From the NCBI GenBank assembly GCA_014281115.1, contig JACONQ010000017.1, forward strand, positions 868,001 to 932,000: a stretch of DNA of 64,000 nt, read 5' to 3'. The position numbers and the translations under genes are program-made. The notes beneath the pieces were generated by a model. That model was not told where the DNA came from and searched no databases. It was given only the letters and a program-made list of their open reading frames with translations. Position 1 is the first letter of the stretch; the number at the start of each line of letters is the position of its first letter. Source of the stretch: Laburnicola sp. R22_1. Lineage: Eukaryota > Ascomycota > Dothideomycetes > Pleosporales > Didymosphaeriaceae. Shown here piece by piece: positions 21,342-32,752 of this stretch.

Positions 21342-24300
21342 CTACGCATTCGATCCAGTGTTATTCGTGGTGGATGTCAATGCGCCTTCCTCGATAAACT
21401 CATTGATGACGGAGCCCTCTGCGTCAACGTCGTCCATATCGACTTCCGCGTCGCCACCATCCCAATTCAACATATCTTCAGGATCCGCTGTGGTGACAGA
21501 CCCAAATGAGGCAGGCACGGTTTCGTAGACTTCTGAGTGTAACTGCTCAACTTCTACGTCTGGATTCTGGGTTTCCTGTGTGTTTGGGGACAGTGACGGT
21601 CCCGAAATGACAGTGATATTGTTCGGTTCCTCATGCACCCCAAACACTGTTGTTACCGTGATAGAATCCGGGTTTAACAGCAACTGATGGCCAGCTGCAG
21701 TGTCGACATTCTCGTGATGGATAATGCTAGCCGACTGGTCGGTATCCACCAGTTCATCAGACGTATGAAGGGATTTGAAGAACTCGAAGACGGCGCCCGC
21801 CAGCTCATCAGCTTGACCCCGTTCCTGCTTTTCCTTTTCTAGTTTCTCTTTTGCGCGGAGCTCATCCTCCAGTTTCGCCTTCATTTCAGCTTCTAATCGA
21901 CATTTGGCGTTAACTTCTGGTTTGCGACTGCACGTAGGACAGTGATAATTCGCAAGGCAATATGTGCAGGCGCAGGGCGGGTTCGCAAGGGTACATTGCT
22001 GGATGTATATTAGCGATATGCAATCATCAAGCAAATTTCAACTCACATCGCACACCAGAACAGCACATTCAGTGCATTCTTTAAGCATTGTCGGACATTG
22101 GGGTCTATTGTCACCGACTGGCCTCGGGTATTGACAAAAGTACGCTCCGCAACCCTCCCATTGAACAGGGTGGCGCGGGTTGCATGGAAGCGGAAGAGGA
22201 CTCGCTATCGAGGTCGGTGCGCGTGGCGAATTTGGCCAAGAGACCATGTTGCGACTGCGAACGCCTGCCGCGCTTAGAGACCGTGGCCGTGAAGCGCTAA
22301 CGGGGATGAAAGGTACAGAAGCCACGTTCGAAAGCGGGTCGAAATTAGACGAATGGGAGGTGACTGAATTTGAGGCGGACATCTCAACAGAGGACGGAGT
22401 GACCATTGGAACTAAGATCTGAGACTGTGACATAGGGGGTTGTTCACCTTGTTCAAGCTCAACATTAAGCGATGAGGAAGACTGGGTGAATGAAGTAGGC
22501 ACGTTCGATGTCCGCTCGGTGCCCTTGTTGGGGTTGAACTCTGGTATGACGAGGCGCGGCGGATCGTTGTGTGCTCTAACGTGTTCGCGTTCGGTGTGCA
22601 TGTCGCGATAGCCACATTTGCGGAACTTCAGGCCCCTGAAATCATGCTCCTTACAAATTGGATTCTTGCATGTTCGACATGTAACTTTCCAGCGGAAGCT
22701 CCGATAACAGTCTGAACAGAGGCCCCGTGGGCATGTTTGAGCCTGCAGATCTAAGCTGTCCTGCTTTAAGTAGTGAAGGAGATCAATGTCCTCGCCAAGG
22801 ACATATTCGTAAAGACCATTGTTCTTTAGCTCTCGGATGTAGTCAACAGGACGTAGCTGGTGGGCGAAATCCGGATCTTCAAATTGTTTGTTGCGTGGTA
22901 GCGGCGCTGCGCGAATCTTGTCTGCCCCTCTACCACCTAGACCAGTGCCTAGCACCGCTATTCCACCGCCGCCAGAAAAGATAGGTTCCAGGCAGCACCA
23001 GCGAAAGTTGAGCTTGGGAGGATCCCGGTTCACAGGTGGTAGAGGGAGTCCGTGATTTAGAATGCCTCCATCCTCGGAATCGGAGGAGTCGTCGTCCTGG
23101 GTAGTCTCATTCATCAGATTCGGGGAGCGGGTAGCTCCTGGTGCCCACCAAAACCGGTTGTTCTGCTGGGACTGAATGGTATTTTGATCGTGCAGTGAAA
23201 GGTTGGATCCGGATGCGTGACTGAGAGTGCCACCAACTGTTGAGCCGGGCCCAAAAGCCAGACTTGCAAAATGCCGTGTTTTTGCTCGCTTTCTGGGTAT
23301 CGGCCTGTTGAACGCACAGCTTGCACAAAGCGTCTTTCGGCAGCCCATGCAGTGCATGCGAACGCTGCATGATTCGCACCGCTCTAGAATTTCTTCGTGG
23401 CATTGCGCACAGTGCACATTTTCAATGAATGACCTGTGGCTCTTTCGCAGGTGGGCCGGCAGGTGCTTGCCTTCGCCTTTGGTTATACCGCTGTCGGTAC
23501 CCAGCGGTTCGCCATCCTGGCCAGTCTCAGAAATCTCCCAAAGCCTTCCATCTTGCTCTCCAAGTACTTCGGCACCATCAGTGGGTCCTATGCGGTTACT
23601 CGATCGCCATAGTCGGTCGTACGGCACCCACACTTCCATGTTCTGTGGCCCGGCTCTGCCTGCATGATAATCTTTCCTCCGATAGCAGCGCCCGCCGGGG
23701 GTCGGACACCACGCCGTGTCGGTCCATATTCCTAGTCTATGGCATATTTCGATCAGCTGGTGCGTGGGGTCGGAATCGGAGTCTCTCCGCGTAAGCGAGG
23801 AAGGTAGATACGGCCGTCTGCGATGATGGCGACAGCGGTAGGTATAGAGGCTCTCCAGCGCAAGGTCTTTTGCTGAATCCGGCATATGCTCCATGGTGAA
23901 CGGCTCCAGGAACGGCACGATGTGGTACTTGATGGAGACATTCTTGCAGCCCCTGACAGACAGATGCTTGAGGGTGCGGCTCCGCGGCCCGAGAACGGTC
24001 AGTCCCAAGGCAGTCCCCGACACGGCCGTATTGCAGAGGTCCAGACTAGTTAGACATGCCCCGTTTGGGCCTATCGTCTGCTTCAGCAGCGCATCGAACG
24101 AGTACGCTTTCGACTGGCGCTCCCTATTGTCGGGCGTCTCGTTGCCTGGCGACCCGACGGCGACGGCGGGCTGTGGCAGGCGGAACGACAGCGTCTTCCA
24201 TGCGAGCGGATAGTTCTTCAGGAAGTCGCGGAGGTGCTTGGAGGTGTGGTATAGATCGAGGAGGGCGGCGGTGGGAATCTGCGCGAGCAGCGACTCGGTG

Positions 24301-24485
24301 GCGGGCGGGTAGCGGGTGAAGACGGCCTCGAACAGGCTCAGCGGTCGCAGCGACGGGTCCTGGGGCCTCTCCTCCGTCTCCTCCCTGGGCAGCGCCGCCG
24401 TGGCGGCCACGCTCCAGGCCAGCGCAGAGGTGTCGCGGTGCTCGTCGTCCCGGGGGTAGGCGCGCTCGTCGACGGGGCCGTTCAT
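21342..24485 (-). CDS. F-box-like/LRR protein with cysteine-rich zinc-binding segments
   Basis: Two exons: 24,485-22,047 and 21,998-21,342, joined across a 48-nt phase-0 intron, give about 1,031 residues. The start at 24,485 is chosen because earlier in-frame sequence (to 24,797) is low in coding character; it is uncertain. Residues from about 45 to 95 resemble an F-box (LLAQIPTAALLDLYHTSKHLRDFLKNYPLAWKTL in pieces). LRR-like segments follow (LTSLDLCNTAVSG; LKHLSVRGCKNVS). Next comes a cysteine cluster (CAQCHEEILERCESC; MHCMGCRKTLCASC), then CPRGLCSDCYRSF and CRTCKNPICKEHDF. Across the intron, CTECAVLVCD joins to QCTLANPPCACTYC. A Glu/Lys coiled coil and an acidic tail end the protein. A role as a substrate receptor of an SCF ubiquitin ligase is inference. 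Confidence 0.75.
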
Positions 24486-25429
24486 GCTTTCCTCGGGCGA
24501 TAGGTTGAGGTGGTTAGCAAGCTCGCTCCCCACAAGACAGTCTTGGTGTCGCAGCCGGCAGGGGAGCATGTGCGGACGGGCATACACAGGAGAAAATGGC
24601 GACGGCGCCCGAGTGAAGGCGAAGAGGCCGTGGGGGCTCGAAGGCGACGAGCGTGTCGTGTGCCTAACGGCTAGCCCTCTTGCAGTCGCGCCGAGTTGCA
24701 AGCGTCTAGCCGGCTGATCATGCATCCACGGGTAAGAGAGACCCACGTCGCCCGCCCTGCCGCCCTGGCGCAGACGCTTGGAAGACTTTCCCAGCACACG
24801 ACGGTGAAACGTTTGAAAATGGCGGCCATGGAATCATTTGGGCCGACAATTGCGAATTGCGCCTACCCGTAGTGAGGAGCCGGTGGTGCCTTCCACCTGC
24901 AGCACTCGCACCACGTGCACAAACCACATTCCGCAGCCAGTTGCGGAAACACCCATATGTAGATCATATATAGATGCACTCACTCAACATTCTTGCGCTT
25001 GACAAAGTCTCAGCTACCGAAACGAAACATGGAGCTACACCGAGGAGGTCATGTTTTCTGTTGCCTCAAACGCCCGAACCCCTAACCAGGAGGCGAACGT
25101 GTCGTATTGTCATACAATGGATCAAACATGTCCCTGGACCCCTAACTAGTACGCCAAACTCCAACGCCAACCCCAAAACCAGATCCAGGCATCAAGGCAG
25201 CCTACAGCAACGCAATGCTGGTAATTTTGACAACAAACAAACAGGAATACCCTGACCATCCTCCAAACTGATCCTGGCCACAAGAGAAAAAGTATTGCAA
25301 GCGAAGAAATACAGTACTAGGACAAAAGTCTGTGTACAATGTGTTACCCCAGGATAAGCAATTCCAAGGCAATCTGTACTCAAACTTTTGCCCGGTAGCT
25401 GTATGCGTCGAAACCTTCCTCCGCGCTCA
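24486..25429. other. Intergenic region upstream of the F-box-like gene, with a MITE
   Basis: It contains the F-box-gene promoter and the 3' region of the transcription-factor gene. A complete MITE copy lies at 25,310-25,403. No gene is recognised. Confidence 0.45.
25310..25403 (+). repeat. Best-preserved MITE copy (94 bp with inverted ends)
   Basis: It starts TACAGTACTAGGACAAAAGT and ends with the near reverse complement (CAAACTTTTGCCCGGTAGCT followed by GTA). Pairing extends about 28 bp with a handful of mismatches. The outermost TA on each side may be the target duplication, which would leave a 90-bp element with CAG...CTG ends, as in Tc1/mariner-derived MITEs. It has no coding capacity. 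It lies 27 bp beyond the stop codon of the minus-strand transcription-factor gene. Confidence 0.75.
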
Positions 25430-27563
25430 TCAAAACACCCAGTTTCCATCCACGTCCATGTCTTGCAGACCGTCGAAGAGGATAATATCGAAATCCAAGT
25501 CGCAATTTCCCCTCTCATTGGTAGTAGGCCACAACGCATTAGCAACAAAAGAAAAGACGGGCGGGTGGTCTCCAGTACCCTTGGAATTGAGCTTCTTCGC
25601 AGTGCCGCCGTCCAAATCAAACGGTGGACGCACAGGAAGTTTCTTGAAGTCCATTTCAATGGTCCCGAAATAGGGCAATGTCAACCTCGCCTTTCCCAGC
25701 GCCTGTTTGCTCGGATCCAACGAGGAAAGGATCCTTCTGAGGACGACGGCGCTGCGTGCTGCGATTCGCTCTCGTGCTACATTGCCGAGTTTCTCCATTT
25801 CACCGATGACGCGGCAGATCATGGCGAAGTCGCTGCCCTTCGTCTTTCGTACCTCGGTCTTGTCCTTTGTCGCCGTGTCGATCAGTATGTCGAGCGTGAG
25901 CGTTATAGCTGCGATGAATACGCCCAGTTCGGCGAAACGACAACATGCCTGCGTGATGCTTGCATTGCGGAGTGCAAACCATCTCATTACAATGTTTCGA
26001 CTTGCTTGTAGTGCTGCGACCTTTGAGTATTCGTACCGACTCTCGTGCGGCGCGCGGAGTAGGAAGGGAAGGTGGATGAAGATTTTGAGTTCGAAGTGCC
26101 ACATCTGGACCATCAAACGTTCCAAGACATTACAAGATTCCACGGTTCGTGCCGTTGGTGGCACATTAGGCACATCCCAGAAGTCTTTTGGTTGCTCCTT
26201 CATCATGCTTTCCAACTTTTCATCGAGCGCGAGTGCATGCACATAAGATTGGGACGTGACCTCGCCATCGAGCTCGGAGACCTGTCGACATATCGTAGCG
26301 AGCCGAGAGCGGTGGATGAGGTGCGGCGCGGCATCTTCAGCGATAGGATAATCATCGGCGGCGAACGGAAGGCGTAGATGTAAGCCAAGGATTCTGTCGA
26401 GATCAACTAGGCAGCGCCATATCCAGATTGCTGAATCGACGGCTTCAACTTGTGGTGTCGGCGAAACTTGAACAATGCGGTGGAAACCCATGAGATGTGC
26501 TAGATTCAAAGCTCGCCGTATGATAAGCCAAGCTTGCCGTAAGTTAGCAATGCTCATCTGGTAAATGGACAAGAGAAGCAAAGTCTCAAGACCAGGTAAC
26601 GTAAGCAGCAGCTCATCCGAAGATATAACGAGCGAGGTGACGGTAGTAACGTAGTTTTCCATCGTAGCTTCGAGGTTCCAGATGTTATTTAACCTAGAAG
26701 AGTCGAACTCGGGAGGTAGTGCGCATATGCAGGCCGCTAAATGCAGCAGTGTTCGAGCGACAACGATGGCACGTTGTTGTGCGATTGCGCCCATGTCCAA
26801 CGCATATGAGTCTGGGTCTTGGTCGACAAATATCTCTCTTGAAGGCCTGTACATGCCGTTCAGAATCATCCAGCCATTTGAAGACTCGAAGATGACGTCG
26901 GCGTCGTGTTGTGACGGAAGAAGTGCTACCAGCGCTCGGTGAACAGGATCAGTTGCGTGTACTTGCTGAGTATCTTGTTTATCAACCAGAGTCCCAACAG
27001 ACAGCGAAGAGGTCCATGTGCGAGGTCCAAGCTAATCTAGAATTAGTATGGCAGAGACTCCGATAGCATCAGTAAACACTAACTATGCCGTGGGCGAGAC
27101 TCTGTCCATCGCCGCTTGGAAGGGGTGGAAGCCCGGTAAATTTGAAAGGCTTCTCGGTCGTCTGCGACGACGGCGGGGTTTTCTGAGAATCCAAACCAAC
27201 GTTGGAGCCTTTCCGACATACAAACTTCTCGAAAAGCTGCTCTAACTTGCTGAGCCGTTCACCAATATGAAGTTGGCAAGCGTTGTCTTCGCCATCGGGA
27301 GGAAAGCTGTCAAGACAACCTACAGACGATACGCTGGTCGAGTCATTCTTTTCGCAGACGGTTTGGAGTTTTCTCTTCTTGCCTGTGTGTAGTAGACACA
27401 GTTAGTGGCAAACACGATGAAAGTCGAAAGTTGGGGCTGGAGATTTTGTCTTACACTCCCAACACGCACGAATGCGACTTGACGTCCGCTTTCTGTTCGA
27501 TCCGTTGCTAGACGTGCTACTCAAGTCCATGTCGGCCGGACCCGAGCCCACCAGCACGCTCAT
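25430..27563 (-). CDS. Fungal-specific transcription factor with degenerate Zn2Cys6 cluster
   Basis: Three exons: 27,563-27,455, 27,382-27,084 and 27,031-25,430, with introns of 72 and 52 nt, give 669 residues with consistent phases. Near residue 35 the segment RIRACWECKKRKLQTVCEK begins a zinc-cluster DNA-binding domain. The spacing after the second cysteine is eight residues instead of six, and only isolated cysteines follow, so the six-cysteine set is incomplete. A short heptad-like helix (ERLSKLEQLFEKFV) follows, as in this TF class. The remainder resembles the fungal_trans middle-homology region. The target genes are unknown. The gene may have lost sequence-specific DNA binding, or the first two exons may be mis-modelled around an unusual intron. 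Confidence 0.75.
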
Positions 27564-27975
27564 CTATTATCTACTTTAAGCGTCGAGAAGATATCAACCA
27601 TAGCATAGCGGGACAAGGTCTACTTTCATAGTGGAAACGCAGTTGCGCGGCAAACACAAGTAAGCGCAAGCCGGTCGAATTCGGCCGAGAATTTTGGCCC
27701 GCGCCGGCTTTCTGACTACGAAAGGCCGCACCGCAACGCTGGCTTTGGCCGCTGACGATCCCACGACCTCGCAATTAAAGAGTCTGCGAAGCGCGAAGCC
27801 CCGTATTCTTGAATCGTTACGCTCTGCTCTGTGCTATTGAGTGATGTGGTCGCGGAAGCAGTTGAACCGCAGCCGTTTGCTGCGTAATCAATAATCAATT
27901 CGGCTCGATTGTCACCAAACTCCGACGGGGCTTGCAATCGAGCTTCCAGACTTCCTATGATTTGCTTAGCTCTCC
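27564..27975. promoter_or_regulatory. Promoter region of the transcription-factor gene, ending at the AT-rich boundary
   Basis: 412 bp of normal composition. No motif is called. Composition changes abruptly at about 27,975. Confidence 0.4.
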
Positions 27976-28081
27976 TCTTAACCTCAAAACGTAACTAAAA
28001 TGTACTTTAGTAGTTAATTTAATAGCTTTTATTATAGCTAATGTAGTTAATATAAAATAGTTCTTTATGCTCTTTTAATTA

Positions 28082-28173
28082 CTAAGTAGGGGGCTCTGCT
28101 TTTTTTTGTTATATTATTTAAGATAAAAGCCTTTATTATTCTACTTCTAGGTAGATAATTTAACAACACACAC
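28082..28173 (+). repeat. 95-bp hairpin-type dispersed repeat, mutated copy
   Basis: It begins ACTAAGTAGGGGGCTCTGCT and ends near CTTCTAGGTAGATAATTTAA. It is followed by ACACACACACATATAAAATA, which resembles the sequence beyond the 3' LTR at 49,804. Confidence 0.6.
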
Positions 28174-28641
28174 ACATATAAAATAGTTATATTTAGCTTG
28201 CCAAACACCTTTTTAAATCTTTTTTTTTTAGTTTAAGGTTAAAGTAGATTAAGATAGAAGAATATTATATACTACTATATATAGCACCTAATTCTAATTA
28301 AAAACTAACTTTAAATACTACCTAATAACGCAATAATAGTTTAAACTTATTTGCACTCTATTTATACCTTATAAGCTTCTAATTTATATAAGGTTTACTT
28401 ATGCTATATATAGTATATTTAGCTTATTACTACTACTATTATTAGTTATCTACGCTTACGTTACTACATAGCGTACTTGCTTAAATAAGCTAACTTAATA
28501 GTAATAATAGTAATAATAGCTAGGAGGATTTTATAAATCTATGCAACGCTCTTATTATACTAGAGCTTATTAATAAACACTTTATTCTCAATCTTTTATA
28601 TCCTCTACTAGATTCTATTACTAATATAGAGTAATAGCATC

Positions 28642-28817
28642 TATAAGGGGCTTTAGACTAAGAGGTTAGAGTTGCCTAAGTAAACTTATAAATTTAATAG
28701 AGTTTAATAGTAACTCTAGCTATAGACTTATATATACTCCTAGCTTAGTAAATATATAGACCTAGAACTCTAAGATAGCAGGCTAAGTAATTATAAAAAG
28801 GCGCTTAGCCTCTTATA
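28642..28817 (-). repeat. LTR (3' LTR of minus-strand gypsy element)
   Basis: 176 bp, starting TATAAGGGGCTTTAGACTAA and ending GCGCTTAGCCTCTTATA. It is more mutated than its partner; the partner's terminus GCCCCTCACA shows that the original ends were probably TGTGAGGGGC...GCCCCTCACA. Confidence 0.88.
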
Positions 28818-29024
28818 TATCTCTTCCCTCCCCTAAAAAAAATCCTAGCATTATATTCTATACTTCCTATAGTAGTAGCACTAATCCCTCTTTTATACGC
28901 CTAAAGTCTTAAGAATAAATCTAATACTGTGTGTGCTAGTAATAGTGCTTTAAGCCTTTAAAAGATTCTAAGTATACTTTAGCTAGAAAGAGCACTAGGC
29001 TTTTATCCTTTTACCTTTAGTAAG

Positions 29025-29136
29025 GTAATCTAGTTATTATATCTAATACGTTTATGTTTATATCTTTTAGGTTCTATAAAGTAATCTAGTTATTATATCT
29101 AGCGTATTTATATTTATCTTTTTTAGTTTTTATAGT
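29025..29136. repeat. Two-unit tandem duplication (~56 bp)
   Basis: GTAATCTAGTTATTATATCT recurs at 29,025 and 29,081, with similar sequence following each. Both units share RIP-type composition. It lies inside the unexplained left part of the minus-strand element. Confidence 0.6.
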
Positions 29137-31387
29137 ATAGCTGCCTATTTTAGTTAAGAATTTGCGCTAGTATTATTTGCTCTAGCTAAGGTAAATAAAA
29201 AGGTTTCTACTTTAGTTTTACTTTTCTTTTCTACTCTACTACTATATCTATAATACTTTTTATTAATATTACGCTATATTCTAATTACTACTTTTACTTT
29301 TATATTATTTTTGCTATTATTCTTATTATTAATTTCTATTATAGTTAGAGCTAATAAGTAACACCTTATAGTAGCCCTTATAACTTTAAGCAAGCGTTTA
29401 AAGGCTAGCTTAACTATAGCTTAGTATTTCCTTATAAAGATTATAACTTATAGTACTCTTACTTATAATAGCAAGCTTTTACTGCCTACTCTAGATTTCT
29501 ATAGTGCTAAGAACCTTAAGAAGTTTATACGTAATAAGACTATAGAAAACTATTATAGGGTTAGTTTCTTCGTTTTTCTATATTATTTTTTACTAATTCT
29601 AAGTAGTTCTTTAAAGACTTAAGCTGCAATTAAAAACTCTTAAAGCTATCTATATAATATCTAAGGAGTATATCTTTAAGGCTGCCTATATTTATAAGAA
29701 GATCTGCTAGCGCTACCTTAAGTAGCTTATTTTCTATATATAAAGACTTATAGAAAAGAAGTATAACTATAAGACTTATATTATTTACTCTAGTAAGTAT
29801 TTAGACAAGATATAATAATTCTTTAGCAAACCTCTTTCTTACTAATTTATACCTTAAATCTAGAATAGCTTATAAAAGGACTCTACTAAGACTAAATTTG
29901 CTAACTTTATTCTAGAATATATTCTTTATAGTAATAGTTATACTAGTAAGCCCCTCTTTAATCTTTAGTAAGCTTATCTTAACGTCTTTATCTATAAGTA
30001 TAGCTCTTCTATTTAAAGTGCTTAAATTAAGCCTTAAGAGATAGACAATACTAATACTAAATATTCTAAATAGGATATAGAGCTTTTGAATTAGAATTTT
30101 ATAGTTTAGTAAGATACTTATACTATTCTTTTAGCTCTTTCTAATAAACTTACTATAAGTTTTAAATTTTTAGAGTTTGTCTTCTTTAGCTAATATTGTG
30201 CTATAGTTAATTGCTACTCCTACTCTACCTATTCTAAAGCCTCTTTATTAGGATCTAGTTAAGCTTATTCTAGATATTATAAAGACTATCTGCGCTAGTA
30301 AGATATTAGAAAAATATATAATTGCTACTTTTCTAGAGTATATTAAGTAGGTTTTAGGTTTTATAGCTATTAGTCCTAATTAAATTACTATTCTTTATAA
30401 GAAGGTTAAGGGGATAGAGCTTAATTCTAATCTAGATAAAAGTAAGTTTATAAGAAAGAAGTAGTATTTCTATCTATTCTTTTAGAATATTAGAATTTTT
30501 CTATCCCTATATTTAGTCTTATTATAGAGGTCTAGAGGTATTTTCTTATATAGTTTATAACTTTATAGATATAGCTAAGCTATAAGCTTAGCTTTTAGAA
30601 CGTTTTAATCTCTTTAGTTATGCTATATCTATTTTTTTATAATATTCTCCTCGAAATAGCCCTCTCTTTCCCTCTTTCTAATTGCCCTACTTCCTATTAC
30701 TTAGGATCTATATTATTTTTTTGTAAACACAACTATATATCGCAGCTATACTATAGTAAAAGAAAATCTAGCTATAACCTTTTTTTCTATATACTAGCTC
30801 TATAAGATAGATACTATATAAATATATATAAAAGCAAACAGTTTATAAGTGCTTATCTATCTAGCACTCTATAATTCTATTAGCTTCCTATAATAGTAAC
30901 TTAGTTATATTAGCATAAACTATAGTTAAGAAAGAGACCCTTTACTACTACTAACTATTATCTAGCACTCCTTCTTATACAAAAGAAAGCTCTAATTCTG
31001 CTATCTGCTCTGTAATAACTAAGCAACTAAACAACTAAACTATACTACTATACTATAACTATACTTCTAGGCTAGATTTAACTTAACCTATACTATAGAG
31101 ATTATTAATATTAAGACGATTAACGTACTACCTACTAAGAGGATAGGTAAAGTTAGGAATATAGCACAAAAGCTAGGCCTAAAGAGGTAGAGAAAAGAAG
31201 AAAACTATAAATAGTTAGTAAAGCTACTTCTACTTACTTACTATATTATATAATACTTTAGTATATTGCTTATATAATTATCGTCCTTCTTTCCTAGGGT
31301 TAATTTATAATATTATATAATCCTAGGTTAGCTGTTTAACTAACCACTATATTACGTAATTAATAATTTCTTTAATAATATTTTTAC

Positions 31388-31516
<129 letters not shown>

Positions 31517-32206
31517 TAACCTAACTATTTTATTACTCTTTCATAGTAAATCTCTTTATAACTAGCGAGCTATATACTACCCCTTAGAATCTTGCTACTG
31601 CTTATCTCTTTTATACTCCTCCTACCGCCGCTTACTCTTACTTTTATTGCGCTACTACTCTTACTTCTTATTATTTTTATACGCTCGCAAAATCTTAACT
31701 ATTACTAGGAGCTTTTCCTACTATAGCTGCGCGCGTGCGCTCTAGTAATATATAAAAAATACCCTTTTTTTCTCTAATAATTATCTACTACTATATCTTA
31801 GTCTATTCTCTAGCCTTACTAATAATATAATAGTAAAAAGCTATTATTATTATATAAATATTGCTATATTATTACTTAGGTCTCTATATAAAAGAATAGC
31901 CTCACACTTAAGAATCTAAAGTTATATAAAGATAGTATATAGTCTAAATAGATTATTAGTTATAATCTCTAGGATAGTATAATTAATCTAGTCCTCTAGT
32001 AGGCCTATCTTAACTATATCTTATAGTAGGTAAGTTAAATAGCTAATATTACCTAGCTAGTTATCTATACTAGTTTTAAATTCTCTAGTAGCTGTCTAAT
32101 TGTAGATATTAAACAACTTAATTTTAGAACACTAGAAAGCTAGCTTACTATATATATTAAAAAGTTAGATTTAAAAGACTTAGTATTATATATATTAAAG
32201 GGAAAG

Positions 32207-32392
32207 TTAACTGCCGTCGATAATGCTGTCGTGTAGAACGCCGACAACGAAATTATTATTATTTTGTGTATATTTTGTTACTATCACTGTGTGCTAGGTA
32301 CTAGATTATAGTGCCTCCTATTTTACTTCTCTCTATATATGATGCGGACTCGACCTTGGTTAGAATCTTCACACGACGAAGATCTTTAATAT
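32207..32392. repeat. ~185-bp repeat, GC-retaining copy inside AT-rich block
   Basis: The unit starts TTAACTGCCGTCGATAATGC and ends GACGAAGATCTTTAATAT. It keeps many CG, CA and TG dinucleotides, unlike its surroundings. It contains the inverted pair TCGTGT...ACACGA and could be a solo LTR or MITE. A sequence like ATTAAAG(G/A)GAAAG flanks both sides and could be a target duplication, but this is uncertain in AT-rich DNA. Confidence 0.65.
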
Positions 32393-32557
32393 TAAAGAGA
32401 AAGAATTTTTAGATATTGTAAATATTATAAAAGTAGACAGACTTATATAATATATGTATAGTAAACTATAGTTATAACTCTACACTCTACTATAGCTCTC
32501 TAATAGTTTACTAGTTAAGAGATAATATATAATTTAGTTATGCTAAATAGTAGACTA

Positions 32558-32752
32558 TTTATTAACTACTATTAATAATACTATTATATAGAATGCTAAT
32601 AACAAAATTATTATTATTTTATATATATTTTGTTACTACTACTATATGCTAGGTACTAGGTTATAGTGCCTTCTATTTTACTCCTCTCTATATATAGTGC
32701 GGACTTAACCTTAGTTAGAATCTTTATATAATAAAGATCTTTAATATAATTA
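32558..32752. repeat. ~185-bp repeat, RIP-mutated copy
   Basis: This is the same unit as 32,207-32,392 in the same orientation. Nearly all CG/CA/TG positions are changed to TA, for example the GCCGTCGATAATGC counterpart reading ACTATTAATAATAC. The two copies are about 165 bp apart. Confidence 0.7.

Noticed and set aside
24486..24797. N-terminal extension of the F-box-like protein
   Set aside because: The extra 104 codons are open but Arg/Ser/Pro-rich without conserved features; I kept the inner ATG, with uncertainty.
19142..25403. Idea that the MITE family derives from the pogo element at 19,142
   Set aside because: Terminal sequences differ (AGCTCGGCC against (TA)CAGTACTAGG), so the pogo transposase here is not an obvious parent.
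30620..30805. 61-aa open frame inside the AT-rich block
   Set aside because: An isolated chance frame of Leu/Tyr/Ser/Phe-rich composition in RIP-type DNA.
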